Positions 1 through 6,550 of a stretch of DNA of 11,709 nt are shown piece after piece. The position numbers and the translations under genes are program-made. How positions within the stretch are numbered: the first letter of the stretch is position 1; each line of letters starts with the position of its first letter. The notes beneath the pieces are model-generated. The model did not search any database. It was not told the DNA's origin and was given only the letters and a program-made list of their open reading frames with translations. Source of the stretch: an uncultured bacterium (lineage in GTDB: Bacteria > Pseudomonadota > Alphaproteobacteria > Rhodospirillales > Rhodospirillaceae). The DNA lies in the NCBI GenBank assembly GCA_903896775.1, contig CAITZE010000469.1, positions 1 through 11,709 of the forward strand. The letters are read 5' to 3'.

Positions 1-52
1 CTGATGCGGTGCATCGGCTGGGGTCTCTTTTTCCGCCCAAGCCACTTCTGTA

Positions 53-637
53 TTGAGGCCACCGGCTTCAACTCACCCCGCAGCAGTGTGCCCGGCTTGG
101 CGTGGACGCAGCATTGAAGTACCACCCGGCAAGACGATCCGTCCCACCTCCGACCGTGTGCGTGAAGCGCTGTTCAACCGTCTCGCTCATGCTTTTGGCG
201 ATGACGGTTTTCGCTTAGCCGGCGCGCGCATTGTAGATGTCTTCGCAGGCACAGGTGCGCTCGGCCTCGAAGCGCTGTCGCGCGGCGCGGCGCAAGCGAT
301 CTTCCTCGACCGCAACCCGGACGCCATCGCACTCATCAAACGTAATGTCGCGAAACTCGGCGCCGAAGACCGCACCACGGTGATGAACGCCGACGGTGCT
401 CATGCACCGCGCGCGGCGGTGGCCTGCGATCTGGCTTTTCTCGATCCGCCGTACGGAGAGGGTCTTGTGCAGCCAGCCCTTGAAGGCCTCGCCCTTCAGG
501 GATGGTTGAAGCCCGCCGCGCTTGTCACCGCGGAAACCGATGTCAGTGAAATTGTGCACACGCCAACGGGCTATACTTTTATCGATCGGCGCGACTACGG
601 ACGCGTCGCCATTAGCTTTTTGAAGTTTACGCCTTAG
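53..637 (+). CDS. rsmD: 16S rRNA (guanine(966)-N2)-methyltransferase RsmD
   Basis: RsmD methylates N2 of G966 in 16S rRNA using S-adenosylmethionine, acting on the assembling small ribosomal subunit. The 194-residue protein shows the family's RPTSDRVREALFN block (residues 30-42), SAM-binding motif I DVFAGTGALGLEALSRGA (62-79), an acidic residue closing strand 2 (D86 in FLDRNPD) and the catalytic DPPY motif (131-134). Length fits the family. The start is uncertain. RsmD normally begins MRI(V/I)xGxxRGR, and here the frame reads AAVCPAWRGR with no ATG in this frame upstream of the conserved block. TTG at 53 is the furthest-upstream start codon in the open frame, GTG at 86 is an alternative, and neither has a clear Shine-Dalgarno sequence. 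TTG 53 overlaps a TGA at 54-56 that closes another plus-strand frame. The stop codon overlaps that of the opposite-strand gene ending at 634. The product is secure; the first 15 or so residues are not. Confidence 0.9.
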   Translation: MRPPASTHPAAVCPAWRGRSIEVPPGKTIRPTSDRVREALFNRLAHAFGDDGFRLAGARIVDVFAGTGALGLEALSRGAAQAIFLDRNPDAIALIKRNVAKLGAEDRTTVMNADGAHAPRAAVACDLAFLDPPYGEGLVQPALEGLALQGWLKPAALVTAETDVSEIVHTPTGYTFIDRRDYGRVAISFLKFTP

Positions 638-1551
638 CGCTCGGGCACGAGGTTGGCGAGCGGATCGACTGTTTCCAGAGCCGGGGGCGGGGGCACCAGA
701 TCGATCGCCAATGCATTTTCTTTGTCCTTGGCGAGATCTTCTTCAGTCAGCCCGCGCTGATAAATCCGCCCCGAGACCGTGTGAATATAATCGTGGCTGG
801 GATGTTCCTCTGGATGGGGCGCGAAAAGCCAGTCCCACTCCTCGTTGTGAACAATCGTCGGCGTCGGCGGCAAACGGTAAGCTTTCAGCAAATCCGTGCG
901 CGAGACGATTTTATCGTCCTGCATCACAAAGCGTTCGGTATCCGTCACAATAACACCAACACCAAAAGCATCATTGGCGATGGCTTTGCAGTGCTGCTCC
1001 ATGATCTGATACGCGAGTTTGTCGGAATCAAGATCGGAGAACCCGCGCGTCTGCTCGAAGTAATCGATGAAGGGGCCGGCCAACTGCGTCAAAAGATTGC
1101 ACGACACGATGAGATCGGCTTCTTTCAGATGCGGAATGCGCGGCGTCGGCGCGGGCACGTGCGGGCCCGGCGGACGGTTGTCCTTCATGGCCTGAAATAC
1201 GGCTGTGATATCGCCGGTGAGCATTTTGACATTGAAGTGTTTCTTGGCTTCGCGGCGCGCCTGAGGCATGTGGAAGATATCCACGAGATAAACGCGCTCG
1301 AATTTTTCGGCCAAGGCCTTCAAGGGCACTTCCAGCAAAAGGCCAGAGCCCAACACCACGGCGATGCGTTGTTGCGGGCACAATTCGGCGGCCTTGAGGA
1401 TGAAGTTACGCGTAGCGCGTTGATGGCTAGACCAAGCGGTCGCACAGCGTTTGGCGCGGAATTCCAGCGCGATGAGACGCTTGAGATAGCCGAACTTGCG
1501 CGTGCGTTCGGGCGCAAGCGTCGTCAGGTATCGTATAAGCTCGCCGATCAT
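634..1551 (-). CDS. Uncharacterised Rossmann-fold / SAM-methyltransferase-like protein
   Basis: I do not recognise this 305-residue protein as a named family. Its pattern suggests a class I methyltransferase or other Rossmann fold. There is a glycine-rich loop after a hydrophobic strand (AVVLGSGLLLEVP, residues 64-76), an acidic residue ending the next strand (VYLVD, D91), an LTGDIT segment (111-116), a strand with polar end DLIVSCNLLTQLA (146-158) and a later strand GVGVIVTDTERF (197-208). A basic N-terminal helical region precedes the fold and a proline-rich acidic tail follows it. I see no signal peptide or membrane segment, so it is probably cytoplasmic. ATG at 1551 has GGGGAA nine bases upstream. 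The gene lies 29 bases after the mutL stop on the same strand, so it is probably co-transcribed with pgi and mutL. The frame is continuously open with normal protein composition, so the gene is probably real. Its substrate is unknown. Confidence 0.75.
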   Translation of the reverse strand: MIGELIRYLTTLAPERTRKFGYLKRLIALEFRAKRCATAWSSHQRATRNFILKAAELCPQQRIAVVLGSGLLLEVPLKALAEKFERVYLVDIFHMPQARREAKKHFNVKMLTGDITAVFQAMKDNRPPGPHVPAPTPRIPHLKEADLIVSCNLLTQLAGPFIDYFEQTRGFSDLDSDKLAYQIMEQHCKAIANDAFGVGVIVTDTERFVMQDDKIVSRTDLLKAYRLPPTPTIVHNEEWDWLFAPHPEEHPSHDYIHTVSGRIYQRGLTEEDLAKDKENALAIDLVPPPPALETVDPLANLVPER

Positions 1552-1580
1552 CTACCGCTTTTCCCCAACCCTGCGCGGCG

Positions 1581-3404
1581 CTATCTGCGGCCAAACAGCC
1601 GCTCGATGTCCGTCAGCTTTAGCTCAACATACGTCGGACGCCCATGATTGCACTGACCAGCGTGGGGCGTCACTTCCATTTGTCGCAACAGAGCATTCAT
1701 TTCGGCCCCATTGAGCCGCCGTCCGGCGCGGACAGCCCCGTGGCAGGCCAAAGTCCCGCACACGTCGCCCAAGCGGTCTTTCAGCGTCAGCGCCTCATCG
1801 ACCGAGGCCAGATCGTCGGCCAGGTCTTTAACCAGGCCAACCACATCGGTTTCACCCAGCAAGGCCGGCACTTCGCGCACAACAATGGACTTGCCGCCGA
1901 AGGCTTCCAGCACCAAACCCAGTTCCGCGAGTTCGGGCGCGCGGGCAGCTACGCGTGCGGCGGACGCTTCGTCCAGCTCGATGACTTCGGGGATCAACAG
2001 GATTTGCCGGGAGATGCCGCCTTCGGCCAAAGCAACTTTCATGCGCTCATAAACCAGACGCTCGTGGGCCGCATGCTGATCGACGATCACGATGCCGTCG
2101 CCGGTTTGGGCGACGATGTAAGTCTCGTGCACCTGCGCGCGTGCGACACCCAGCGGATGCGAACGATAATCGGCCTCAACCACTTCGACCGGCGTGGCGT
2201 CCGGCGCCGACGGCGCCAGCGCGAAAAGCGATTCGCCTTCGGCCAGCCCCTGATTTTCGCCGTCGTGCGGCGCCTGCATCGCATAAGCTAAACCATACCC
2301 ACCGCCTTGCGCTGCCGGGGGGCGAAGATTCAAACTGCGATAACCGCCGGCTTGAAACGATCCCAGCGCACCCGTCGCGACGGTGGTGGATGCGCGGTGA
2401 CCAGCTTCCGCGAGCGCATGTTTCAGCGCGCCGACCATCAACCCGCGCACCAATCCTGAATCGCGAAAACGCACTTCGGCTTTCGCAGGATGAACGTTCA
2501 CGTCCACCTCGCGCTGCGGCAGGTCCAAGAACAGCACCACATAAGGGTGACGGTTGTGGGCCAGAAAGTCCTGATAGGCCGCGCGCACCGCGCCGGCCAA
2601 TAAACGATCGCGTACCGGACGGCCGTTGACGAACAGGTATTGGGCCAGCGCATTGCCGCGATTGAACGTCGGCACGCCGATATAGCCGTATAGCTTGATG
2701 CCTTCCCGCTCTGCGGCCACAGGCAAAGCATTGGCCGCGAAGTCCTTGCCGAGGATGAAGCCGAGACGTTCGAGATGTGCGTCGAACAAATCGCCTTGCG
2801 TCAAACCTGCTGGCAGGTTCAAGCGTTGCTTGCCGTCGGCCGTCAGCGTGAAACTAATATCGGGATGCGCCATGGCCAGACGCTCGATGGCATCAACCGC
2901 GTAGGACAACTCCGTCTGCGCTGACTTCAGGAACTTAAGGCGCGCAGGTGTCGCGAAGAAAATATCGCGCACTTCGATACGCGTGCCGCGCGGATGGGGT
3001 GCGGGCACGGGGCCGTCTTTGCGTCCACCGGCCACAACCATATACCAGCCTGAGTCGGCGCCAGCGACACGGCTCGTAACGGTGAGGCGTGCGACCGAGC
3101 CGATAGCCGGCAGCGCTTCGCCGCGGAAGCCGAGATATTTGATTTCGAGAAGATCGTCGCTGGGCAGCTTCGATGTGGCGTGGCGGTCCACCGCCACCAT
3201 CAATTCCTGCGACGTCATACCGCAACCGTTATCCGTCACGACAATGAGTGTGCGCCCGCCGTCATTCAGCACGATATCGATGCGCGTGGCCTCGGCGTCG
3301 ATGGCGTTTTCCACCAACTCTTTGAGCGCCGAGGCAGGCCGTTCGACCACTTCACCGGCGGCGATCTGATTGACGAGGTTCGGCGGCAATAGGCGGATGG
3401 TCAT
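1581..3404 (-). CDS. mutL: DNA mismatch repair protein MutL (endonuclease-type)
   Basis: MutL couples MutS mismatch recognition to strand incision and removal. The 607-residue protein has an N-terminal GHKL ATPase: ELVENAIDA (29-37, with E29 and N33), DNGCGM (58-63) and LGFRGEAL (91-98), followed by the transducer domain ending in DVNVHPAKAEVRF (301-313). A Gly/Ala/Pro-rich linker covers roughly 335-415. The C-terminal domain carries all five motifs of MutL proteins with intrinsic nicking activity: DQHAAHERLVYE (442-453, DQHAx2Ex4E), QILLIP (467-472, which is also the expected sliding-clamp contact), ACHGAVR (553-559), CNHGRP (585-590) and FGRR at the C-terminus (604-607). This fits a MutH-independent system in which MutL itself nicks. 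ATG at 3404 overlaps the pgi stop as ATGA, so translation is probably coupled to pgi. AGGTGG lies just upstream. Length is normal and the gene looks intact. Confidence 0.97.
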   Translation of the reverse strand: MTIRLLPPNLVNQIAAGEVVERPASALKELVENAIDAEATRIDIVLNDGGRTLIVVTDNGCGMTSQELMVAVDRHATSKLPSDDLLEIKYLGFRGEALPAIGSVARLTVTSRVAGADSGWYMVVAGGRKDGPVPAPHPRGTRIEVRDIFFATPARLKFLKSAQTELSYAVDAIERLAMAHPDISFTLTADGKQRLNLPAGLTQGDLFDAHLERLGFILGKDFAANALPVAAEREGIKLYGYIGVPTFNRGNALAQYLFVNGRPVRDRLLAGAVRAAYQDFLAHNRHPYVVLFLDLPQREVDVNVHPAKAEVRFRDSGLVRGLMVGALKHALAEAGHRASTTVATGALGSFQAGGYRSLNLRPPAAQGGGYGLAYAMQAPHDGENQGLAEGESLFALAPSAPDATPVEVVEADYRSHPLGVARAQVHETYIVAQTGDGIVIVDQHAAHERLVYERMKVALAEGGISRQILLIPEVIELDEASAARVAARAPELAELGLVLEAFGGKSIVVREVPALLGETDVVGLVKDLADDLASVDEALTLKDRLGDVCGTLACHGAVRAGRRLNGAEMNALLRQMEVTPHAGQCNHGRPTYVELKLTDIERLFGRR

Positions 3405-5023
3405 GGACCACCTGCTTTGGCTTTGAGATAAGCCGCGATCAAGCCGCTCGTCGAGCTATCTCGGCCCTTAAGGGCTTCACCCGTCAAAGCTGGTTGCAAG
3501 GATTTGGCCAATTCTTTACCCAATTCCACGCCCCACTGATCGAAGGAATTGACGCCCCATACCAGCCCTTGCACAAACACCTTGTGCTCATACAAAGCCA
3601 TGAGCATCCCCAGCGCGTAGGGCGTGAGTTCCTCCAATAACAGCGTGGTCGACGAACGGTTGCCGGAAAAAGAACGATGCGGTCGCAATTCCGGCGCGGT
3701 CGCGTCCAGATCCTGTTCCTTACGGCCCACCATCAGGGCTTCGGATTGCGCAAACATATTGGCGAGCAGTAGGTCGCGGCTTGGCCCCGCGCCATCGTGG
3801 CCCTTCAAAGCGCCGATGAAATCGCACGGGATATGGCGCGGACCCTGGTGCAGCAGCTGGTAGAAAGAATGCTGGCTGTCGGAGCCGCCGCCGCCGAAGA
3901 CAATCGGACCGGTATCGCCGGCTACCGGAGCGCCATCGGTCATCACGCTCTTGCCGTTGCTCTCCATATCCAACTGCTGCAGATGAAACGGCAAAAGCCG
4001 CAGGCGATGATCGTAAGGCAAAATCGCAATCGCAGGACCGCCGAGAAAATCCGCGTGCCAGATACCGATCATGGCAAGGATCACCGGCAAGTTCTGATCC
4101 AAGGAGGCCGTCTCGAAATGCCGATCCATGGCTTCCGCGCCAGCCAGGAATTGATCGAACACATCGGGCCCACAGGCAATCATCACCGCAAGTCCAATCG
4201 CCGACCACACCGAATAGCGCCCACCGACCCAATCCCACATGGGAAACACATTGTCTTTGGAAATGCCAAAGCGCGCCGCCGCTTCAAGATTGGTGGAGAT
4301 GGCAGCGAAATGTTTTCCGACCGCCGCTTCACCGAGTTTGTCCACCAGCCAAAGGCGTGCGGCTTGCGCATTGAACATAGTCTCGGCGGTGGTAAATGTT
4401 TTTGACGCGACGATGAACAGCGTTGCAGCGGGATCAAGGTTCGCCAGCACATCGTCGATTTGCGCGCGGTCTGGATTGGAAACGAAAGCGACAGTGAGGT
4501 CAGCTTGCTGGTGATCCTTCAAAGCTTCGGCCACGAACATCGGACCCAAGTGCGATCCGCCAATGCCGATGTTGACGATGTGCCGTAACGGCTTTCCCGT
4601 GGCGCCGGTCAGCGCGCCGCAGCGCACGGCGTCGGCAAATACTTTGAGGCGTTCGCGCGTCTCGCGGACTTCCGGCATCACATCGCTGCCATCGACCATC
4701 ATTGACCGGTCAGCCCGGTTGCGCAGCGCGACGTGCAGTACGGCGCGATTCTCGGTGCCATTAATATGCGCGCCGGCAAACATGGCGGCACGTCCGCCCT
4801 CGACATCGCGCGCGCGCGCGAGTTCCATGAGTAGGCCCATGGTCTCCGCCGTGACGCGGTTTTTGGAATAGTCGGCGAGCAGCGGCCCCAGGCTGAATGA
4901 GAAGCGCGCGAAACGGTCGGGATCGCCCGCGAAGAGGTCGCGCAGATGAACATCCCGCAGCGATGCCGCGTGCGTTTCCAGCGCGGCCCAGGCCGGCAGC
5001 GTGGTCATCGGGTGTTCGGTCAT
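3401..5023 (-). CDS. pgi: Glucose-6-phosphate isomerase
   Basis: Pgi interconverts glucose 6-phosphate and fructose 6-phosphate in the cytoplasm. Both family signatures are present: DWVGGRYSVWSAIG (264-277) and GLVWGVNSFDQWGVELGK (486-503). Residues matching the catalytic set are E354 (in DMESNGKS), H392 (in YQLLHQG) and K503 (in VELGK). The phosphate-binding region includes NIGIGGSHLGP (151-161) and SKTFTTAET (207-215). Numbering is for ATG 5023, which gives 540 residues, close to the usual length. ATG 5008 (MTTLPAW) matches common alphaproteobacterial N-termini equally well, and the frame is also open to a TTG at 5068. None of the three has a convincing Shine-Dalgarno sequence. The ATG at 5023 overlaps the TGA of a nine-codon upstream ORF. 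The pgi stop overlaps the mutL start as ATGA. The ligand-loop segment GGGGSDSQHSFYQ departs somewhat from the common GTNGQH form but keeps the QH pair. Confidence 0.95.
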   Translation of the reverse strand: MTEHPMTTLPAWAALETHAASLRDVHLRDLFAGDPDRFARFSFSLGPLLADYSKNRVTAETMGLLMELARARDVEGGRAAMFAGAHINGTENRAVLHVALRNRADRSMMVDGSDVMPEVRETRERLKVFADAVRCGALTGATGKPLRHIVNIGIGGSHLGPMFVAEALKDHQQADLTVAFVSNPDRAQIDDVLANLDPAATLFIVASKTFTTAETMFNAQAARLWLVDKLGEAAVGKHFAAISTNLEAAARFGISKDNVFPMWDWVGGRYSVWSAIGLAVMIACGPDVFDQFLAGAEAMDRHFETASLDQNLPVILAMIGIWHADFLGGPAIAILPYDHRLRLLPFHLQQLDMESNGKSVMTDGAPVAGDTGPIVFGGGGSDSQHSFYQLLHQGPRHIPCDFIGALKGHDGAGPSRDLLLANMFAQSEALMVGRKEQDLDATAPELRPHRSFSGNRSSTTLLLEELTPYALGMLMALYEHKVFVQGLVWGVNSFDQWGVELGKELAKSLQPALTGEALKGRDSSTSGLIAAYLKAKAGGP

Positions 5024-5215
5024 TGTTGAGGCGTGGGCGCGGCTGTCATGAGGGACGCACCATATCAATCCGTGGGGACCAAGCCAAACCCCCGAATTGC
5101 CAGATCGTGCATAATCAAGGGCTTATAATGCCCAGCGCGTTGTCAAATCGGCCCAGATACGCGCAGTTCGCGCGCCGACGCCCTGCCAAAACAGCCCTTA
5201 CGGGATTTGAGCGCC
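5020..5215 (-). promoter_or_regulatory. Upstream region of the pgi-mutL run, with two micro-ORFs
   Basis: This is the only long gap on the minus strand before pgi, so the promoter for pgi, mutL and the gene at 634-1551 should lie here. A perfect minus-strand TTGACA sits at 5146-5141, and TATAAG lies at 5127-5122, only 13 bases further on. That spacing is too short for a standard sigma-70 pair, so exact elements are not assigned. GGGC and GCCC arms flank the AT-rich core (5119-5133 or so). Two tiny ORFs follow on the minus strand: MVRPS (5063-5046) and MTAAPTPQQ (5049-5020). Each ends in a TGA overlapping the next ATG, and the second leads into ATG 5023 of pgi. I see no hairpin plus T-run that would terminate the M16 transcript. 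Confidence 0.35.
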
Positions 5216-6550
5216 TTAGGGTTTCGCGGCGGCTTTGGCGCCTTTCGAAGCCGGCCCCACGATCACCACCGTCAGGCCATCCGGATCGTAGAGGCTTTTT
5301 GCCACACGCTTGGCATCGGCGAGGGTCACGGCATTGATCATGCTGTTGCGCTTGTCGATGTAGTCGATGCCCAGATTGTCCTTCTGAATGGCCAGCAGGA
5401 TTTCAGCAATGCTGCCCGTCGAGGTGAACCTAAGCGGCCACGCGCCCGTTAAGTACTGCTTGGCGTCGTCGAGTTCCTGTTGTGTCGGGCCGGCGTCGCG
5501 CATCTTCTTCCATTCGTCGCGAATGATGCCGAGGCTGGTGTTGGCCTGATCCGCGCGCGTGCCGACTGATCCAAAAAGGAGAGCGCCCGCGTCAAAGGGA
5601 GCAAGATCGGTGGACACGCCATAGGCCAGTCCGCGTTTTTCGCGCACTTCAAGCATGAGACGCGAATTCATTCCGGCGCTGCCGAAGGTATAGTCGTCGA
5701 GCTGCGCCGCATACCAATCGGGGTCGCGACGCGCTATGCCCTTCTGCGCCATGACCACGACACTTTGCGGCAAGTTCTTTTCGACGCGGATGGTTTTGCC
5801 TTTAGCCGGCGCTGTGGCCGGCGGCAGCGTCACATTCAATCCGGTGGTTTTCGGGATGTCGCCAAAAAGCTGGTCCATGGCCTTGCCCAAATCGGCGGGG
5901 GTAATGTCGCCGGAGGCGGAGACCAGCAAGCGATCGCGCGCGAAAGTCCGTTTCACCCAGGCGCGCATATCGTCTGCCGTGATGGTGGCGACAGTTTCCT
6001 GCGTGCCCTCTTCCTCATGCGCATAGGGGTGGCCAGCGAACACCGTTTCCATAAGCGTCTTTTGCGCGGCCTGGTTGGGATCTTCATCGCGCTCGGCGAG
6101 GACAACTTGGATCTGGCGGCGGATGCGCTCGACCGGCTCGGCATCGAAACGCGGCTTCGTCAAAGCCAACTGCATAAGTTCGAAAGCTTTGGCTGCGTTC
6201 GGTGTCGTTGTAATGAAGCTGCCGCGAATCATGTCGCGGTCGGTGGTGAACCGAAGTTTGATCGCGCGGTCCTGCAAGGCCGATTGGAAGGCAAAGGAAT
6301 CAAGATCGCCAGCGCCCTCGTCTAAGGTCGACGTTACCATCTCGGCGAGACCGAGCTTGCCCGCAGGGTCCAGCGCCGAGCCGCCGCGCAACCCAAACGT
6401 GATCGCGATGATCGGCGTGGTGTGATCTTCAGCGAGATAGGCCGTCACGCCGCCCGGGCTTTTGACTTCTTTCACGGTGATGGCAAAGGCCGGGGCTGCC
6501 GCCAAAATCAAAGCGCCGGCGCTAACACAGATACGGAGCAAAATGTTCAT
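5216..6550 (-). CDS. M16-family peptidase-like protein, R/Y subunit without zinc site
   Basis: This 444-residue exported protein belongs to the M16B (processing-peptidase-like) family but lacks the catalytic zinc site. Where the neighbouring gene has HFLEH after the GKSGIA block, this protein has EMVTS after GKLGLA (residues 64-74), so both histidines and the glutamate are gone. It keeps the R/Y-type motif REKRGLAYGV (303-312, R306 and Y310), which in M16B heterodimers helps position substrate in the partner's active site. A signal peptide spans residues 1-23 (LLRIC core, AFA end), predicting a periplasmic location. ATG 6550 overlaps the stop of the upstream M16 gene as ATGA, and AAGGGAG lies seven bases upstream (6564-6558). 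The lysine/alanine-rich C-terminus looks unstructured. The pair resembles the Sphingomonas A1 Sph2681/Sph2682 heterodimer. Physiological substrates are not known from the sequence. Confidence 0.92.
   Translation of the reverse strand: MNILLRICVSAGALILAAAPAFAITVKEVKSPGGVTAYLAEDHTTPIIAITFGLRGGSALDPAGKLGLAEMVTSTLDEGAGDLDSFAFQSALQDRAIKLRFTTDRDMIRGSFITTTPNAAKAFELMQLALTKPRFDAEPVERIRRQIQVVLAERDEDPNQAAQKTLMETVFAGHPYAHEEEGTQETVATITADDMRAWVKRTFARDRLLVSASGDITPADLGKAMDQLFGDIPKTTGLNVTLPPATAPAKGKTIRVEKNLPQSVVVMAQKGIARRDPDWYAAQLDDYTFGSAGMNSRLMLEVREKRGLAYGVSTDLAPFDAGALLFGSVGTRADQANTSLGIIRDEWKKMRDAGPTQQELDDAKQYLTGAWPLRFTSTGSIAEILLAIQKDNLGIDYIDKRNSMINAVTLADAKRVAKSLYDPDGLTVVIVGPASKGAKAAAKP

Noticed and set aside
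3..56. Plus-strand open stretch ending in TGA (reads ...GSLFPPKPLLY), possible 3' end of an upstream gene such as the pseudouridine synthase often found before rsmD
   Set aside because: Only 17 codons are visible, with no recognisable family motif, so it cannot be called a gene from this window.
1..72. Minus-strand readings of the left edge that look protein-like (for example ...NTEVAWAEKETPADAPHQ)
   Set aside because: The frame is closed by a stop just upstream, lacks an ATG and a ribosome binding site, and overlaps the RsmD start region.
781..1647. Long plus-strand open frame of 288 codons opposite the methyltransferase-like gene
   Set aside because: Its Arg/His-rich product without domain signals is typical of an antisense shadow in GC-rich DNA. 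It also runs across the mutL end.
5124..5129. Perfect TATAAT on the plus strand
   Set aside because: No suitable -35 lies upstream and no plus-strand gene follows; all downstream coding is on the minus strand.
5160..5174. CGCGC-N5-GCGCG inverted repeat as a terminator for the M16 pair
   Set aside because: The stem is only five base pairs and no T-run follows on either strand.
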